Shown: one piece after another, positions 53,971 to 63,994 of the stretch
Layout of the letters: each line of letters begins with the position of its first letter
How positions within the stretch are numbered: position 1 is the first letter of the stretch
Source of the DNA: Glaesserella australis
GTDB taxonomy: Bacteria > Pseudomonadota > Gammaproteobacteria > Enterobacterales > Pasteurellaceae
Length of the DNA: 64,000 bases
NCBI RefSeq assembly: GCF_003260095.1
Contig: NZ_PTPX01000001.1
Coordinates: 92,941 to 156,940 of the forward strand
Direction of reading: 5' to 3'
Notes under the pieces: generated by a model
The model's input: only the letters and a program-made list of their open reading frames with translations
Databases searched by the model: none
What the model was told of the DNA's origin: nothing
Position numbers and translations under genes: made by a program

Positions 53971-56082
53971 GTGGAACTATTTGAGAGTCTTGATCGGATT
54001 ATTCAGCGGTATTTACCCGCAGATCAAATAGAGATCGTTAAGCGCGCTTTTCTTGTCGCAAAAAATGCGCACGAAGGGCAGTTTCGCTCAAGTGGCGAAC
54101 CTTATATTACTCACCCTGTCGCTGTAGCCTGCATTATTGCAGAGATGAAACTCGATCACGAAGCGGTAATGGCAGCGTTATTGCATGATGTGATTGAAGA
54201 TACACCTTATACCGAAGAGCAACTTGCCGCAGAGTTTGGCACAAGTACTGCAGAGATTGTGCAGGGTGTATCAAAGCTCGATAAACTCAAATTCCGCACT
54301 CGCCAAGAAGCGCAAGTCGAAAACTTTCGTAAGATGATTTTGGCGATGACCAAAGACGTGCGAGTCGTGTTAATCAAACTTGCCGACCGTACCCACAATA
54401 TGCAAACCCTTGGCGCATTACGTCCAGATAAGCGACAGCGCATAGCCAAAGAAACCTTAGAAATTTATACACCATTGGCTCACCGTTTAGGCATTGAGCA
54501 TCTTAAAAACACCCTAGAAAATCTCTGCTTAGAAGCGATGTATCCCCATCGCTATCGTATATTAAAAATGGCAGTCGATGCCGCAAGGGGATCGAATCAA
54601 GAGATGATTCAACGCATCTCAAATGAAATTCAAGCCCGATTAGGTGAGTTTGGCATTAAAGCCAGAGTCTATGGCAAAGAACGTCATCTCTATTATCTTT
54701 ATGAACGTATGCGCCAAAAGGCACAACGTTTTAATTCTATTTTGGATATTTACTCGTTTCGTGTTGTCGTGGATAGTATCGACAACTGCTATCGTGTATT
54801 AGGGCAGATGCATAGCCTGTATAAGCCCCGCCCATTCCAAGTCAAAGATTACATTGCCGTGCCGAAAACCAACGGCTATCAGTCGTTACATACGTCAATG
54901 ATCGGTCCAAAAGGTGTGCCAGTAGATGTGCTGATTCGTACGGAAGAAATGGATCAAGCCGCTCGCCTTGGTGTCGCAGCATTTTGGGGCTATCAAGAGC
55001 AGGCGAATATGAGCGTGCAAGTGCGAGCGCAACAATGGCTTAAAAGTATTGTAGAAATGCAGCAAAGCGCAGGTAATTCAGCAGAATTTATTGAGAACGT
55101 CAAATCCGATCTTTTCTCAAGCGACATCTACGTCTTCACACCGAAAGGTAAAATTGTACAGTTGCCCGCCAATGCGACTGCCGTCGATTTTGCTTATGCC
55201 GTGCATACAGACGTGGGAGATCGCTGTATTGGTGCTGTGGTTGATCATCAGCCTTATCCACTTTCACAGGCGTTACAATCAGGGCAAACCATTGAAATTC
55301 AAATGGCAGAAAGCCCACGTTTAAATGCCTTGTGGCTCAACTTTGTCGTGACGGCTAAAGCCCGTTCGTGCATTCGCAATACATTAAAACGTCAGCAACG
55401 TACGGAAGCGATTTCACTTGGTCGAAGACAGCTTTTATTGTCGCTGAATTTGCAAAATTTTGACGGAATCGACCCGCTTGTTATCCAAACGGTATTGCAC
55501 GACTTAAAACTAGAGCAGTTCGACGACTTATTGGCAGAAATTGGTTTAGGTAATCAAATCAGTGGCGTAGTCGCTCAACGTTTATCGGGTAAAACCTTAG
55601 AAATTGATACCGATGGCAACCCTGAAAACAATCAACCGCTTGCAATTCAAGGCGTGGATAGCGGTTTGATTAGCTTTGCAAAATGCTGTTTGCCTGTGCC
55701 AGGGGACGAAATTATTGCCCATATCAGCTCGGGTAAAGGATTAATGGTACATAATTTGACTTGTCGAAATGTCAAAGATGCCACTACCGATCATCGTCAT
55801 TATCTGCCTGTGAGTTGGGAAATTGCTAAGGATAAGTCGGTCGAATTTGAAGCAGAAATCGTTGTGGATATTCTTAACCAACAAGGTATTTTAGCGGGTA
55901 TCACCTCAGCCATTGCCAAAATGAACAGCAACATTCTCGACATTCACAGCCAACAGCGAGAAGGCGGTGTTTATCAAGTGAAATTATTAGTGAGCGTTAC
56001 CGATAGATCTCATCTCAACGATATTTTAGCCAAACTCAGTCATTTGGTTGGCGTGGTGAAAGCGGTGAGATCGAGTGTGTGA
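53971..56082 (+). CDS. spoT: Bifunctional ppGpp synthetase/hydrolase SpoT
   Basis: A 703-residue RSH protein starting with GTG (GGAG upstream). N-terminal HD hydrolase (YITHPVAVACIIAEM, then LLHDVIEDT with the metal HD), synthetase domain (VKDYIAVPKTNGYQSLHTSM), TGS domain (VFTPKGKIVQLPA), zinc-finger-like CCLPVPGDEI and a C-terminal ACT domain (VDILNQQGILAGITSAI). Full length and intact, so it sets the cellular ppGpp level in response to starvation. Confidence 0.97.
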   Translation: MELFESLDRIIQRYLPADQIEIVKRAFLVAKNAHEGQFRSSGEPYITHPVAVACIIAEMKLDHEAVMAALLHDVIEDTPYTEEQLAAEFGTSTAEIVQGVSKLDKLKFRTRQEAQVENFRKMILAMTKDVRVVLIKLADRTHNMQTLGALRPDKRQRIAKETLEIYTPLAHRLGIEHLKNTLENLCLEAMYPHRYRILKMAVDAARGSNQEMIQRISNEIQARLGEFGIKARVYGKERHLYYLYERMRQKAQRFNSILDIYSFRVVVDSIDNCYRVLGQMHSLYKPRPFQVKDYIAVPKTNGYQSLHTSMIGPKGVPVDVLIRTEEMDQAARLGVAAFWGYQEQANMSVQVRAQQWLKSIVEMQQSAGNSAEFIENVKSDLFSSDIYVFTPKGKIVQLPANATAVDFAYAVHTDVGDRCIGAVVDHQPYPLSQALQSGQTIEIQMAESPRLNALWLNFVVTAKARSCIRNTLKRQQRTEAISLGRRQLLLSLNLQNFDGIDPLVIQTVLHDLKLEQFDDLLAEIGLGNQISGVVAQRLSGKTLEIDTDGNPENNQPLAIQGVDSGLISFAKCCLPVPGDEIIAHISSGKGLMVHNLTCRNVKDATTDHRHYLPVSWEIAKDKSVEFEAEIVVDILNQQGILAGITSAIAKMNSNILDIHSQQREGGVYQVKLLVSVTDRSHLNDILAKLSHLVGVVKAVRSSV

Positions 56083-56113
56083 TTTATGAATTAAATTCAG
56101 TGTTTGGATATGA

Positions 56114-56148
56114 AAGGCTAAGTTTGATATGGTATCAAACTTAGCCTT
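56114..56148. terminator. Bidirectional terminator between spoT and the permease gene
   Basis: AAGGCTAAGTTTGATA at 56114-56129 pairs perfectly with TATCAAACTTAGCCTT at 56133-56148 around TGG; a 16-bp stem between convergent genes. Confidence 0.9.
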
Positions 56149-56172
56149 AAATCTTTTCAATATACTAGAGCG

Positions 56173-57450
56173 TTATTCAAAGAAACTAAATAGGGGTGAA
56201 ATACAGAGTAAGATGCCAAAGAAAGCCACATACCAAGCTTTAAAGCCTTTCAAATCACTTAGATTTGCTACTTTATAGATAAGGTAAACAGGAATCAAAC
56301 AAGCAATAATACCATAGGTAGGTCCTGCAAGCTGTAGTAAATAAAGTACTGAGAATTTTGTAGAGACCCAAACCCAAAGAGCCAAAATAATAAAAATGGT
56401 TACTGAATAATGCAATACCATTTTATTGATCCTTTTTTCTTCTATGAAACGGCTAAGTATATTGATAACAATCCCTTTAATAGATTCTTGTACACCTAAA
56501 TAGATCCCTAAGAAAGCAGTAATAATTGAGAAAACATTCAAGATACTTGCCATTACCTTAATCGCATCACTTGACATTACTTGTGCTGCAATGGCAAGAG
56601 CTGATATATTTTGTTCAAATGCCTGTACTGCTTGCTCGTGGCTAATAGAGAATGTAAACGAGAAAGCAAAGAAGAGAACAGCGATGGCAAGAATAATATA
56701 AGTAATACGATTTACTCTTACTGCTCGGTAGGCTGCAATTTCTTTATTACTTTCAATTTTACGATATGCAATATTCATTGGATTTAGAATTTGCACAAAT
56801 AAGATAGAATATAAGGTGAATGGTAAAGTAAGGAAGACATCTCGTAGGAAAGGTAACAACTCTGGGAAGGACGTAATATTGTCAAAATTCCAATAAGGTA
56901 TCATCAGTAAGCCTAAAATCAAAATGATACTAAATTTTACAATAATCATCGGTCCCGATACTTTAAATAGAAGTTTCTCTCCTTGTGCTGCAATAGAAAC
57001 TAGTATTGTAAATACAATGAGACTATACCAAGGTTTTTCTGATAGGAGTGTTTCTGTAATACCAAATGTCTTGATATAGGAAGCGCTATCGAAAATAACA
57101 GCTAACGAATAAGAAAGAAATATCATTATAAGAGAAAGAAAGTAAATCGCACCAAGAGTTACTCCCCAGTTCTTACCTAGATATTGTGAAATTATATTAG
57201 TGTAATTCTCACATTCTTCAGTTCTCGATAATGTTTTTAAATAGAGATCTTGAAGAAAGTAAATTGCAGGGTAAGACAAGGCAATAGCTACAATAAAGAC
57301 CCAAATACCTTTTAATCCAATTTGAACTGGCATAAAAACAATTCCAGCCCCAATTGCCATACCGATACATAAAACAACCCAACCAGCATCATACATTGTA
57401 AAAGGTATTTTTTTAGGATCTATTTCTTGTTTTGATATTTGGTTACTCAT
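56173..57450 (-). CDS. HAAAP-family amino acid permease
   Basis: A 425-residue, 11-TM hydroxy/aromatic amino acid permease (SdaC/TdcC group): AGWVVLCIGMAIGAGIVFMP is the first-helix signature, with PFLRDVFLTLPFTLYSILFVQILNP later. It takes up an amino acid, probably with protons. The gene lies 20 bases behind a MalY-type C-S lyase gene, so it may import the lyase substrate, such as cystathionine or another sulfur amino acid; that is inferred. Confidence 0.85.
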   Translation of the reverse strand: MSNQISKQEIDPKKIPFTMYDAGWVVLCIGMAIGAGIVFMPVQIGLKGIWVFIVAIALSYPAIYFLQDLYLKTLSRTEECENYTNIISQYLGKNWGVTLGAIYFLSLIMIFLSYSLAVIFDSASYIKTFGITETLLSEKPWYSLIVFTILVSIAAQGEKLLFKVSGPMIIVKFSIILILGLLMIPYWNFDNITSFPELLPFLRDVFLTLPFTLYSILFVQILNPMNIAYRKIESNKEIAAYRAVRVNRITYIILAIAVLFFAFSFTFSISHEQAVQAFEQNISALAIAAQVMSSDAIKVMASILNVFSIITAFLGIYLGVQESIKGIVINILSRFIEEKRINKMVLHYSVTIFIILALWVWVSTKFSVLYLLQLAGPTYGIIACLIPVYLIYKVANLSDLKGFKAWYVAFFGILLCISPLFSFFE

Positions 57451-57470
57451 AATAAATTCCTTATTGTTTT

Positions 57471-58670
57471 TTAGTTTTTGCTATTTACTGCTGTACAAAT
57501 TCGTTTCATTCCTTCCGCTAGAAGAGCTTTTGGACAAGCCAAATTTAATCGAATACATCTATCTGCGTTTTGTACAAACATATTTCCATCTTCAAGTAAA
57601 ACACCAGCTTGATAAGCAAAAAATCTAGATAAATCTTCATGAGGTTCAAAATATGCACTTAAGTCTATCCAGCCTAGATAGGTAGCCTCTGGAATACGGT
57701 ATTTAGCTTGTGGTAGATGCTCAGATAAATAGTCACGAACAAATTGAAAGTTCTTATCTAAATAGATTTGTAGTTCAGATAACCAATCTTGCCCTTTTTC
57801 ATAAGCGGCTTGTGCAGCAGCGATACTCAGAGGATTATCGAAATTGTAATGGCGATTTAGCCAAACCTGTTTAAGTTCCTTATTGCGAATAATGACATTA
57901 GAAATCATTAATCCTGCCATATTAAAGGTTTTACTTGGAGCCATTGCTGTAATTAAACGTTCGTAATTAGGCATTATTTTACCAAAAGGTATATGAGTTA
58001 AGCCCACTCTCAATAAATCACAATGGATTTCATCTGAAATAACCCAAAGTTGATGTCTTTCAATGATGGCGGCAAGTTTTTCTAACTCTGTTTTTGTCCA
58101 AATACGTCCACATGGATTATGTGGATTACATAAGATAAATAATGTTGTTTTAGGATCAGCGGCTTTTTTCTCTAGATCTTCAAAATCAATTTGATAATAA
58201 CCGTCAGTATTTTTCAAATCAGAGCAGACGATTTGTTTGTGGGTGTGGTCAGCGGCGTATTTGAAATAAGCATAAGATGGGGTAAGAAAGAGAACTTTTT
58301 CGTCAGATTTGCAGATGTAATCCACAAGTTCGAATAGGGCGGGAATAATACCATTGGACATTACCAAATCTTTTTTATCGAAGCTCCAGTCATAACGTGT
58401 TTTACACCAGTTGGCAAATGCTTGATAATAACTGTCTTCGTGTACTCTGGTATATCCAAAAATTCGTTTATCTAGCCTTTGCTTGATTCCTTCAATAATG
58501 ACATCTGGCGTGGCAAATTCCATATCCGCTATCCACATTCGAATAAATTCTTCATCTTTATAGGGGAATTCCATTGTTCCATCATCATCTTTAAAGATAT
58601 AAGAACGAAAGCCATCAGTATTTAACGCATTTGTATGTCTGCGTTCAATGATTTCATCGAAGTTATACAT
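57471..58670 (-). CDS. malY: MalY/PatB-type cystathionine beta-lyase
   Basis: A 399-residue PLP-dependent aminotransferase-fold C-S lyase: MYNFDEIIERRHTNALNTDG at the start, the FCNPHNPCGRIW stretch, DEIHCDLL and the PLP-binding Lys in APSKTFNMAGL are exact for MalY/PatB. It would release homocysteine or H2S from cystathionine/cysteine. An upstream in-frame extension of 15 codons is discarded because AAAAGGAGATCACA precedes this ATG. The first gene of a two-gene operon with the permease. Confidence 0.92.
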   Translation of the reverse strand: MYNFDEIIERRHTNALNTDGFRSYIFKDDDGTMEFPYKDEEFIRMWIADMEFATPDVIIEGIKQRLDKRIFGYTRVHEDSYYQAFANWCKTRYDWSFDKKDLVMSNGIIPALFELVDYICKSDEKVLFLTPSYAYFKYAADHTHKQIVCSDLKNTDGYYQIDFEDLEKKAADPKTTLFILCNPHNPCGRIWTKTELEKLAAIIERHQLWVISDEIHCDLLRVGLTHIPFGKIMPNYERLITAMAPSKTFNMAGLMISNVIIRNKELKQVWLNRHYNFDNPLSIAAAQAAYEKGQDWLSELQIYLDKNFQFVRDYLSEHLPQAKYRIPEATYLGWIDLSAYFEPHEDLSRFFAYQAGVLLEDGNMFVQNADRCIRLNLACPKALLAEGMKRICTAVNSKN

Positions 58671-58871
58671 TGTGATCTCCTTTTGTGTTGTTAAAGTGAT
58701 CTTTATTCTAAGCACTGATTTTACTCAGTCAAATCAAGCCAGTTTTCTTTAAAGTAAAAATTTAACTTTTAAATTTTCTTCAAAATATAAAAATGAGTGA
58801 CGCAAAGCATTGCGTTTCTAGAATAAATAAAATAGAGTATTTAGTGTAACTTTTTATCTTTGTAGGAAAAT

Positions 58872-59576
58872 ATGAACATCAATATTGAAATTGGGCGTTT
58901 AATCCGTATCGCTAGAAAAAAAAGTGGCTTAACTTTAGTAGAATTCTCAAAGCTTGTTTATAAGAATCCATCAACGCTATCTAAGTATGAAAAAGGAGAA
59001 ATTGTTCTTGATATACCAACCCTATATCATATTGCACAAGTGTTAAATATTGATATTGAGCAGTTGTTGATTCGTCCACATAGAGAATTGAAGACCAGCC
59101 TTACAGCCAAAGTGCCAACTTTCTTTATGGGGTTATCACAATTTTATGCCTATTTTTATGATGGTCGTAATAATTCTATTGTACCTTGCGTTGTTGATCT
59201 TATTAGTCAGCTAGAAGAAAATCGTTTTAAGGTCGTTATGTATATGAATTATAAGGATTTTAATAATTATCAAGAATGTGAGAATACTTACACAGGCTAC
59301 ATTGAACATTTTGATGCAGTCACTAATATTATTTTGATAAATAAGCATATGCCAATGGAAAAACCGAGTATTCAAATCCTTGCCTCACAGCTGGAAGCAG
59401 ATAGAAAATGGGGGCTGTGGACGGGATTTTCTACACGTCCAATGATGCCTGTTTCAATGAAAATGCTTTTTTCTAGAATACGTTTAAGCGAAGATACTGA
59501 ATTACTTAATCAGCTGCGTATTTCGAAAGAAGATATTAAATTATATCGTTTATATAATATGTTTATGGTTATTTAA
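58872..59576 (+). CDS. XRE-family regulator of the malY-permease operon
   Basis: A 234-residue protein with an N-terminal XRE HTH (IRIARKKSGLTLVEFSKLVYK, then STLSKYEKGEI) and a long C-terminal domain of unknown fold. It is divergent from malY with 201 bp between and has no other neighbour on that side, the classical layout for a dedicated regulator. Ligand unknown. Confidence 0.82.
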   Translation: MNINIEIGRLIRIARKKSGLTLVEFSKLVYKNPSTLSKYEKGEIVLDIPTLYHIAQVLNIDIEQLLIRPHRELKTSLTAKVPTFFMGLSQFYAYFYDGRNNSIVPCVVDLISQLEENRFKVVMYMNYKDFNNYQECENTYTGYIEHFDAVTNIILINKHMPMEKPSIQILASQLEADRKWGLWTGFSTRPMMPVSMKMLFSRIRLSEDTELLNQLRISKEDIKLYRLYNMFMVI

Positions 59577-59709
59577 TCGTTATTCTCTTACCTAATTTGG
59601 GGAAAATGGAAAGAACTATCGGATAATTTGCAAATCATAGAAAGGTGCCATTGCGACACCCATTGTTCTTTTATACAATCAAGCGGTTATTTTCCACAAC
59701 CATTTTACA

Positions 59710-61791
59710 ATGAGCCAACAACTATTAGACGGTGTGCCGCTGACTGCTCTTTCGGGCGTGGGGGCGGCGATTTCAGAGAAACTCAGTCGGATCGGCATTA
59801 ATAATGTGCAGGATCTGCTGTTCCATTTGCCGATGCGGTATGAAGATCGCACTCGGATCACGCCGATTGCTGATGTGCGTCCTGAAAGTTTTGCGACTGT
59901 CGAGGGCTTTGTGCAACTGACGGAAGTGCAGTTTGGTCGCCGTCCGATTTTAAGTACCACCATTTCTGACGGTACGAGCAAAATCACCCTGAAATTTTTT
60001 AACTTCAATGCAGGAATGAAAAATAGCCTTGCAACTGGGGCAAGGGTAAAAGCCTTTGGGGAGATTAAACGGGGGCGGTTTATGGCGGAAATTCATCACC
60101 CTGAATACCAAATTATTCGGGGGAACCAACCGCTTGAGCTGGCGGAAACGCTGACGCCGATTTATTCGACAACGGAGGGGCTGAAACAGGCTTCGTTGCG
60201 TAAATTGACTGATCAGGCGTTGGCGTTGTTGGATCGGGTGCAAGTGGCAGAGCTGTTGCCCGATGAATTTAATCCGCACAAATATAGCTTAAAAGAAGCG
60301 TTGCAACTGTTGCACCGTCCGCCGCCGAGTGTGTCGTCTGAGCTGTTAGACAAAGGCGAACACCCTGCTCAGAAACGGCTGATTTTTGAAGAGCTGTTGG
60401 CACATAATTTGGCGATGCAACAGGTGCGAATGGGCGTTCAGCAACATTTTGCCGAGCCGTTGTGTTATCAAACTAATCTCAAACAACGCTTTTTGGCAAG
60501 TTTGCCGTTCCAACCGACCAATGCTCAACGGCGAGTAACTGATGAGATTGAACAGGATTTAGCCAAGCCGTTTCCGATGATGCGGTTGGTGCAGGGCGAT
60601 GTGGGGTCGGGTAAAACGTTGGTGGCGGCGTTGGCGGCGTTGTTGGCGATTGATAACGGCAAGCAGGTGGCGTTAATGGCACCAACGGAAATCCTTGCGG
60701 AGCAACACGCCAACAATTTTGCCAACTGGTTGAAGCCGTTTGGGATTGAAGTGGGCTGGCTGGCTGGCAAGGTGAAAGGCAAGGCGAGAACGGCACAGCT
60801 AGAAGCGATTAAAAACGGCGATGTGCAGATGATTATCGGCACGCACGCTCTGTTTCAAGATCAGGTCGAGTTCAACAATTTGGCGTTGGTGATCATTGAT
60901 GAACAGCACCGTTTCGGCGTACATCAGCGTCTGACCTTGCGAGAAAAAGGGGCGAAAGGCGATGTGTATCCACACCAGTTGATTATGACCGCCACGCCGA
61001 TTCCACGCACGTTGGCGATGACCGTTTATGCCGATTTGGATACGTCTATTATTGACGAGCTACCGCCGGGGCGAACGCCGATTACTACGGTGGCAATTTC
61101 GGAAGATCGCCGAGATGAAGTAGTTCGCCGTGTTTATCAAGCCTGCAAAAATGAGCAACGGCAAGCCTACTGGGTTTGTACCTTGATTGACGAGTCGGAA
61201 GTGTTGGAAGCACAAGCGGCGGCGGCAATCGCCGAAGATTTGCAACGAGCCTTGCCTGATTTGCGGATCGGCTTGGTTCACGGGCGAATGAAACCGCAAG
61301 AAAAACAAGCGATTATGGCGGAATTTAAGGCGGCAAATATCGATTTGTTGGTGGCAACAACGGTGATTGAAGTGGGGGTGGACGTGCCGAATGCGAGTTT
61401 GATGATTATCGAAAACTCGGAGCGTTTAGGGCTGGCACAGCTTCACCAACTGCGTGGGCGTGTCGGGCGTGGGGCAACGGCTTCCCATTGCGTGTTTATG
61501 TACAAAGCACCGCTCGGCAAAATTTCATCAAAACGCTTGCAAGTGCTACGAGACAGTCAAGATGGCTTTGTGATCGCTGAAAAAGATCTTGAAATTCGTG
61601 GGCCAGGCGAAGTGTTAGGCACAAAACAGACGGGAATGGCGGAGTTTAAAATCGCCAATTTAATGCGAGACCGCAAGATGATCCCGTTGGTGCAAAATTA
61701 TGCAAAACAGCTGACCGTAACCTATCCCGAGATCGCCAAATTGCTTATTCGCCGTTGGCTAGATGAAAAAACGGTGTATAGTAATGCGTAA
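59710..61791 (+). CDS. recG: ATP-dependent DNA helicase RecG
   Basis: A 693-residue RecG that regresses forks and moves branched DNA. Wedge/OB domain (PMRYEDRTRITPI), Walker A GDVGSGKTLVA, DEQHRFG (motif II), TATPIPRTLAMT (III), VATTVIEVGVDVPNA and QLRGRVGRG (V and VI). The whole chain follows E. coli RecG. Confidence 0.97.
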   Translation: MSQQLLDGVPLTALSGVGAAISEKLSRIGINNVQDLLFHLPMRYEDRTRITPIADVRPESFATVEGFVQLTEVQFGRRPILSTTISDGTSKITLKFFNFNAGMKNSLATGARVKAFGEIKRGRFMAEIHHPEYQIIRGNQPLELAETLTPIYSTTEGLKQASLRKLTDQALALLDRVQVAELLPDEFNPHKYSLKEALQLLHRPPPSVSSELLDKGEHPAQKRLIFEELLAHNLAMQQVRMGVQQHFAEPLCYQTNLKQRFLASLPFQPTNAQRRVTDEIEQDLAKPFPMMRLVQGDVGSGKTLVAALAALLAIDNGKQVALMAPTEILAEQHANNFANWLKPFGIEVGWLAGKVKGKARTAQLEAIKNGDVQMIIGTHALFQDQVEFNNLALVIIDEQHRFGVHQRLTLREKGAKGDVYPHQLIMTATPIPRTLAMTVYADLDTSIIDELPPGRTPITTVAISEDRRDEVVRRVYQACKNEQRQAYWVCTLIDESEVLEAQAAAAIAEDLQRALPDLRIGLVHGRMKPQEKQAIMAEFKAANIDLLVATTVIEVGVDVPNASLMIIENSERLGLAQLHQLRGRVGRGATASHCVFMYKAPLGKISSKRLQVLRDSQDGFVIAEKDLEIRGPGEVLGTKQTGMAEFKIANLMRDRKMIPLVQNYAKQLTVTYPEIAKLLIRRWLDEKTVYSNA

Positions 61792-61811
61792 ATATCAGCA
61801 TAAAAATATGT

Positions 61812-61838
61812 GTAGGGACACACTGCGTGTGTCCCTAC
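61812..61838. repeat. GTAGGGACACAC palindrome behind recG
   Basis: GTAGGGACACAC-TGC-GTGTGTCCCTAC, a perfect 27-bp hairpin; same sequence as the pair at 45.7 kb. May also end the recG transcript. Confidence 0.75.
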
Positions 61839-61915
61839 GAGTGAAAAACGTGTTATAAATTACCAACAACCCCAAGCGGTAAAATTTAGCCTATTTTTTA
61901 CTAAAGGAACAAACA

Positions 61916-62515
61916 ATGAAAACAGATCAAGATATTTTAAACCGAGCCTTAAGCAAACAAGCGGAGTTTGACAAATCGCCACAAATTAGCCTTGTTGGGC
62001 ATTCGTTATTTGATATGTGGGCGGATATGGAACAGGGTACGCCAAATTTGGCAGGGCGGACGGTGGCGAATTTAGGTTTGTCAGGGACGAGTACACGTCA
62101 ATACCTTGATGTGATTGTAAAAGGCAATTTAATCAAACAGTTAGGTGATGATGTCTTTCTCTTTTTAGGGGTAAACGATATTGTGAAAGAGCCTGATTAT
62201 TCGCCAAAACAGGTGTTGGATTGGCTGTTGGAGATTGTGGATCATTTCAGACGCTTATCGCCAACGTCTCGCTACTATCTGTTGGAAGCGACACCTGTAA
62301 ATAACATTGCGACCACCGATAATGCGGATATTTTGCTGTTAAATCAATATATTGAAGTACATTGCCCTGCGGATATTCGCTATGTGAAAACGTGGAATGC
62401 CTTTGCAAATCAAGAAGGTAAGCTCGATCTCAACCTTTGCCACGACGGTTTGCATTTCACCCAACAAGGCTATGATGTGTTAGAGAAAATCTTGTTGGAA
62501 CAGCTTGGGGCATAA
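61916..62515 (+). CDS. SGNH/GDSL-type esterase
   Basis: A 199-residue cytoplasmic hydrolase with the SGNH blocks: LVGHSLFDMW (block I with the nucleophile Ser in a GHS variant of GDS), NLGLSGTS (block II Gly), FLGVNDIV (block III Asn) and CHDGLHFTQQGYDV (block V Asp-His). Substrate unknown. Its stop directly touches the ubiC start (TAAATG), so it is the first gene of an operon with ubiC and murI. Confidence 0.85.
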   Translation: MKTDQDILNRALSKQAEFDKSPQISLVGHSLFDMWADMEQGTPNLAGRTVANLGLSGTSTRQYLDVIVKGNLIKQLGDDVFLFLGVNDIVKEPDYSPKQVLDWLLEIVDHFRRLSPTSRYYLLEATPVNNIATTDNADILLLNQYIEVHCPADIRYVKTWNAFANQEGKLDLNLCHDGLHFTQQGYDVLEKILLEQLGA

Positions 62516-63007
62516 ATGCACGATTTCGACCTGTATCGGAAGATCTTAGCCACAACCGCTTGGCAAACATCGGAAGTCGGTTTGCCAAGCGATGTTGCAC
62601 AATGGTTGTTACATACCCATTCTCTCACGGAAAAGTTGCAACAAGTTTGCACCAAGTTGCAGGTTGAGATTGTGCAGCAAGGGTGGCAAGCGGTCACTTT
62701 TGAGCAAAAATTTGCAAAAACGTGGGTCAGGGAAGTGTTGCTAAAAGGCGATGAAAGTAGTTGGCTTTTTGCTCAAACGTTACTGCCTGAAGCGACCATT
62801 GACGCTGTGGCTCAAGCGGTTTTAACTTTGGGCGATAAACCGATTGGCTTGTGGCTCTTTCCGCAACATCCGCAACGTGTAACGTTGGAATGGCAACAAG
62901 ATCAACAAACGGGCTTGTACGCTCGCCGTTCGCAACTGTTGCTAAAAGGCTATCCGTTAGAAATTCGAGAGCTGTTTTTGCCACCATTTTCCTTTGAAAC
63001 CATTTAA
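62516..63007 (+). CDS. ubiC: Chorismate lyase UbiC
   Basis: A 163-residue protein with the UbiC pattern: LLHTHSLTEKLQ, then TWVREVLLKGDESSWLFAQTLLP, LTLGDKPIGLWLF and RRSQLLLKGYPLEIRELFLP. It turns chorismate into 4-hydroxybenzoate and pyruvate, the first step of ubiquinone synthesis. UbiF, a later enzyme, is encoded about 52 kb away in this window; ubiA is not in view. Confidence 0.9.
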   Translation: MHDFDLYRKILATTAWQTSEVGLPSDVAQWLLHTHSLTEKLQQVCTKLQVEIVQQGWQAVTFEQKFAKTWVREVLLKGDESSWLFAQTLLPEATIDAVAQAVLTLGDKPIGLWLFPQHPQRVTLEWQQDQQTGLYARRSQLLLKGYPLEIRELFLPPFSFETI

Positions 63008-63020
63008 ATAAAAACATCTA

Positions 63021-63824
63021 ATGAAACCAACAATTCTACTTTATGACTCTGGAATGGGCGGATTGACCATTTACGATGCCATTCGGGAAAGCCTGCCAGA
63101 CGCACATTATCTCTACTGTTTTGACAACGCCTATTTTCCCTATTCGGAAAAATCGGAAGCGGTGTTGATCGAACGAGCGGTGTTTATTGTGCAAAAAATT
63201 GCCGAGATCTACCCGCTTGATTTGGTTGTCGTGGCGTGTAACACCGCAAGTACGGTGGTTCTGCCTGCCTTGCGAGAGCGATTTGCAATGCCGATTGTGG
63301 GGACGGTACCAGCGATTAAGCCTGCGGCACAGATTTCTCAAACGAAAACCATTGGGTTATTAGCAACGAAAGGGACGGTGGTTCGCCCTTATGTTGATGA
63401 GCTTGTAGCACGTTATGCGAAAGATTGTGTGGTGGAGCGAATTGGTTCGACAGATTTAGTGGAAATTGTGGAAGAAAAGCAACAGACGGGTGTAGTAGAT
63501 ATGCTTCGCTTACAAAAAGTGGTGGCAGAATGGCAAGATTACCCGAAATTAGACACGGTAATTTTGGGCTGTACTCACTTCCCTTTAGTAAAAGATGAGT
63601 TACAACAACTTTTGCCTAACGTGAAATTTTTTGTAGATCCAGGTAATGGGATTGCTAACCGAGTGGTGAACTTACTGAAAGATATAGAGATAAAAGCAGA
63701 TCACGAAAAGAGAGAAAATCAGGCGTTTTGTACGAAAAATAGTGCGGATTTCCTAAAAAGAGAACAGGTGATGCAAAAATGGGGTTTCAGACAGTTAAAT
63801 GTACTTCATTTTGACGAAAAATAA
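63021..63824 (+). CDS. murI: Glutamate racemase MurI
   Basis: A 267-residue racemase giving D-glutamate for peptidoglycan. Family motifs: LLYDSGMGGLTIYDAI, VVACNTASTVVLP (first catalytic Cys) and VILGCTHFPLVKDEL (second Cys). Its position before a rRNA-type promoter repeats the murI-rrn arrangement of E. coli. Confidence 0.96.
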   Translation: MKPTILLYDSGMGGLTIYDAIRESLPDAHYLYCFDNAYFPYSEKSEAVLIERAVFIVQKIAEIYPLDLVVVACNTASTVVLPALRERFAMPIVGTVPAIKPAAQISQTKTIGLLATKGTVVRPYVDELVARYAKDCVVERIGSTDLVEIVEEKQQTGVVDMLRLQKVVAEWQDYPKLDTVILGCTHFPLVKDELQQLLPNVKFFVDPGNGIANRVVNLLKDIEIKADHEKRENQAFCTKNSADFLKREQVMQKWGFRQLNVLHFDEK

Positions 63825-63911
63825 TATGTTTATAAATCAATATGTTATGTTTTGTTGATAATGTGATTTGTTGAAAAACAAAACATTTAGAAAAAAACTT
63901 TAAAAAAGTGC

Positions 63912-63939
63912 TTGCACGTATTTCTAAAATCTCTATAAT
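63912..63939 (+). promoter_or_regulatory. Strong sigma-70 promoter, probably rrn P
   Basis: TTGCAC (63912-63917) and TATAAT (63934-63939) with 16 bp between and a G/C-rich discriminator GCGCACC directly after. A/T-rich runs precede the -35 like an UP element. These features and the murI neighbour suggest an rRNA operon promoter. Confidence 0.7.
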
Positions 63940-63950
63940 GCGCACCACAC

Positions 63951-63994
63951 AACGACGCACTGTTGTGAAGCAGTTAAGATTACAGTGCGTCGTT
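63951..63994 (+). other. 13-bp hairpin with T tract just after the promoter
   Basis: AACGACGCACTGT at 63951-63963 pairs perfectly with ACAGTGCGTCGTT at 63982-63994, followed by CTTTTT at the edge of the window. It begins about a dozen bases after the -10 box. It could be an rRNA leader structure or an intrinsic terminator/attenuator; the window ends too early to tell. Confidence 0.6.
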
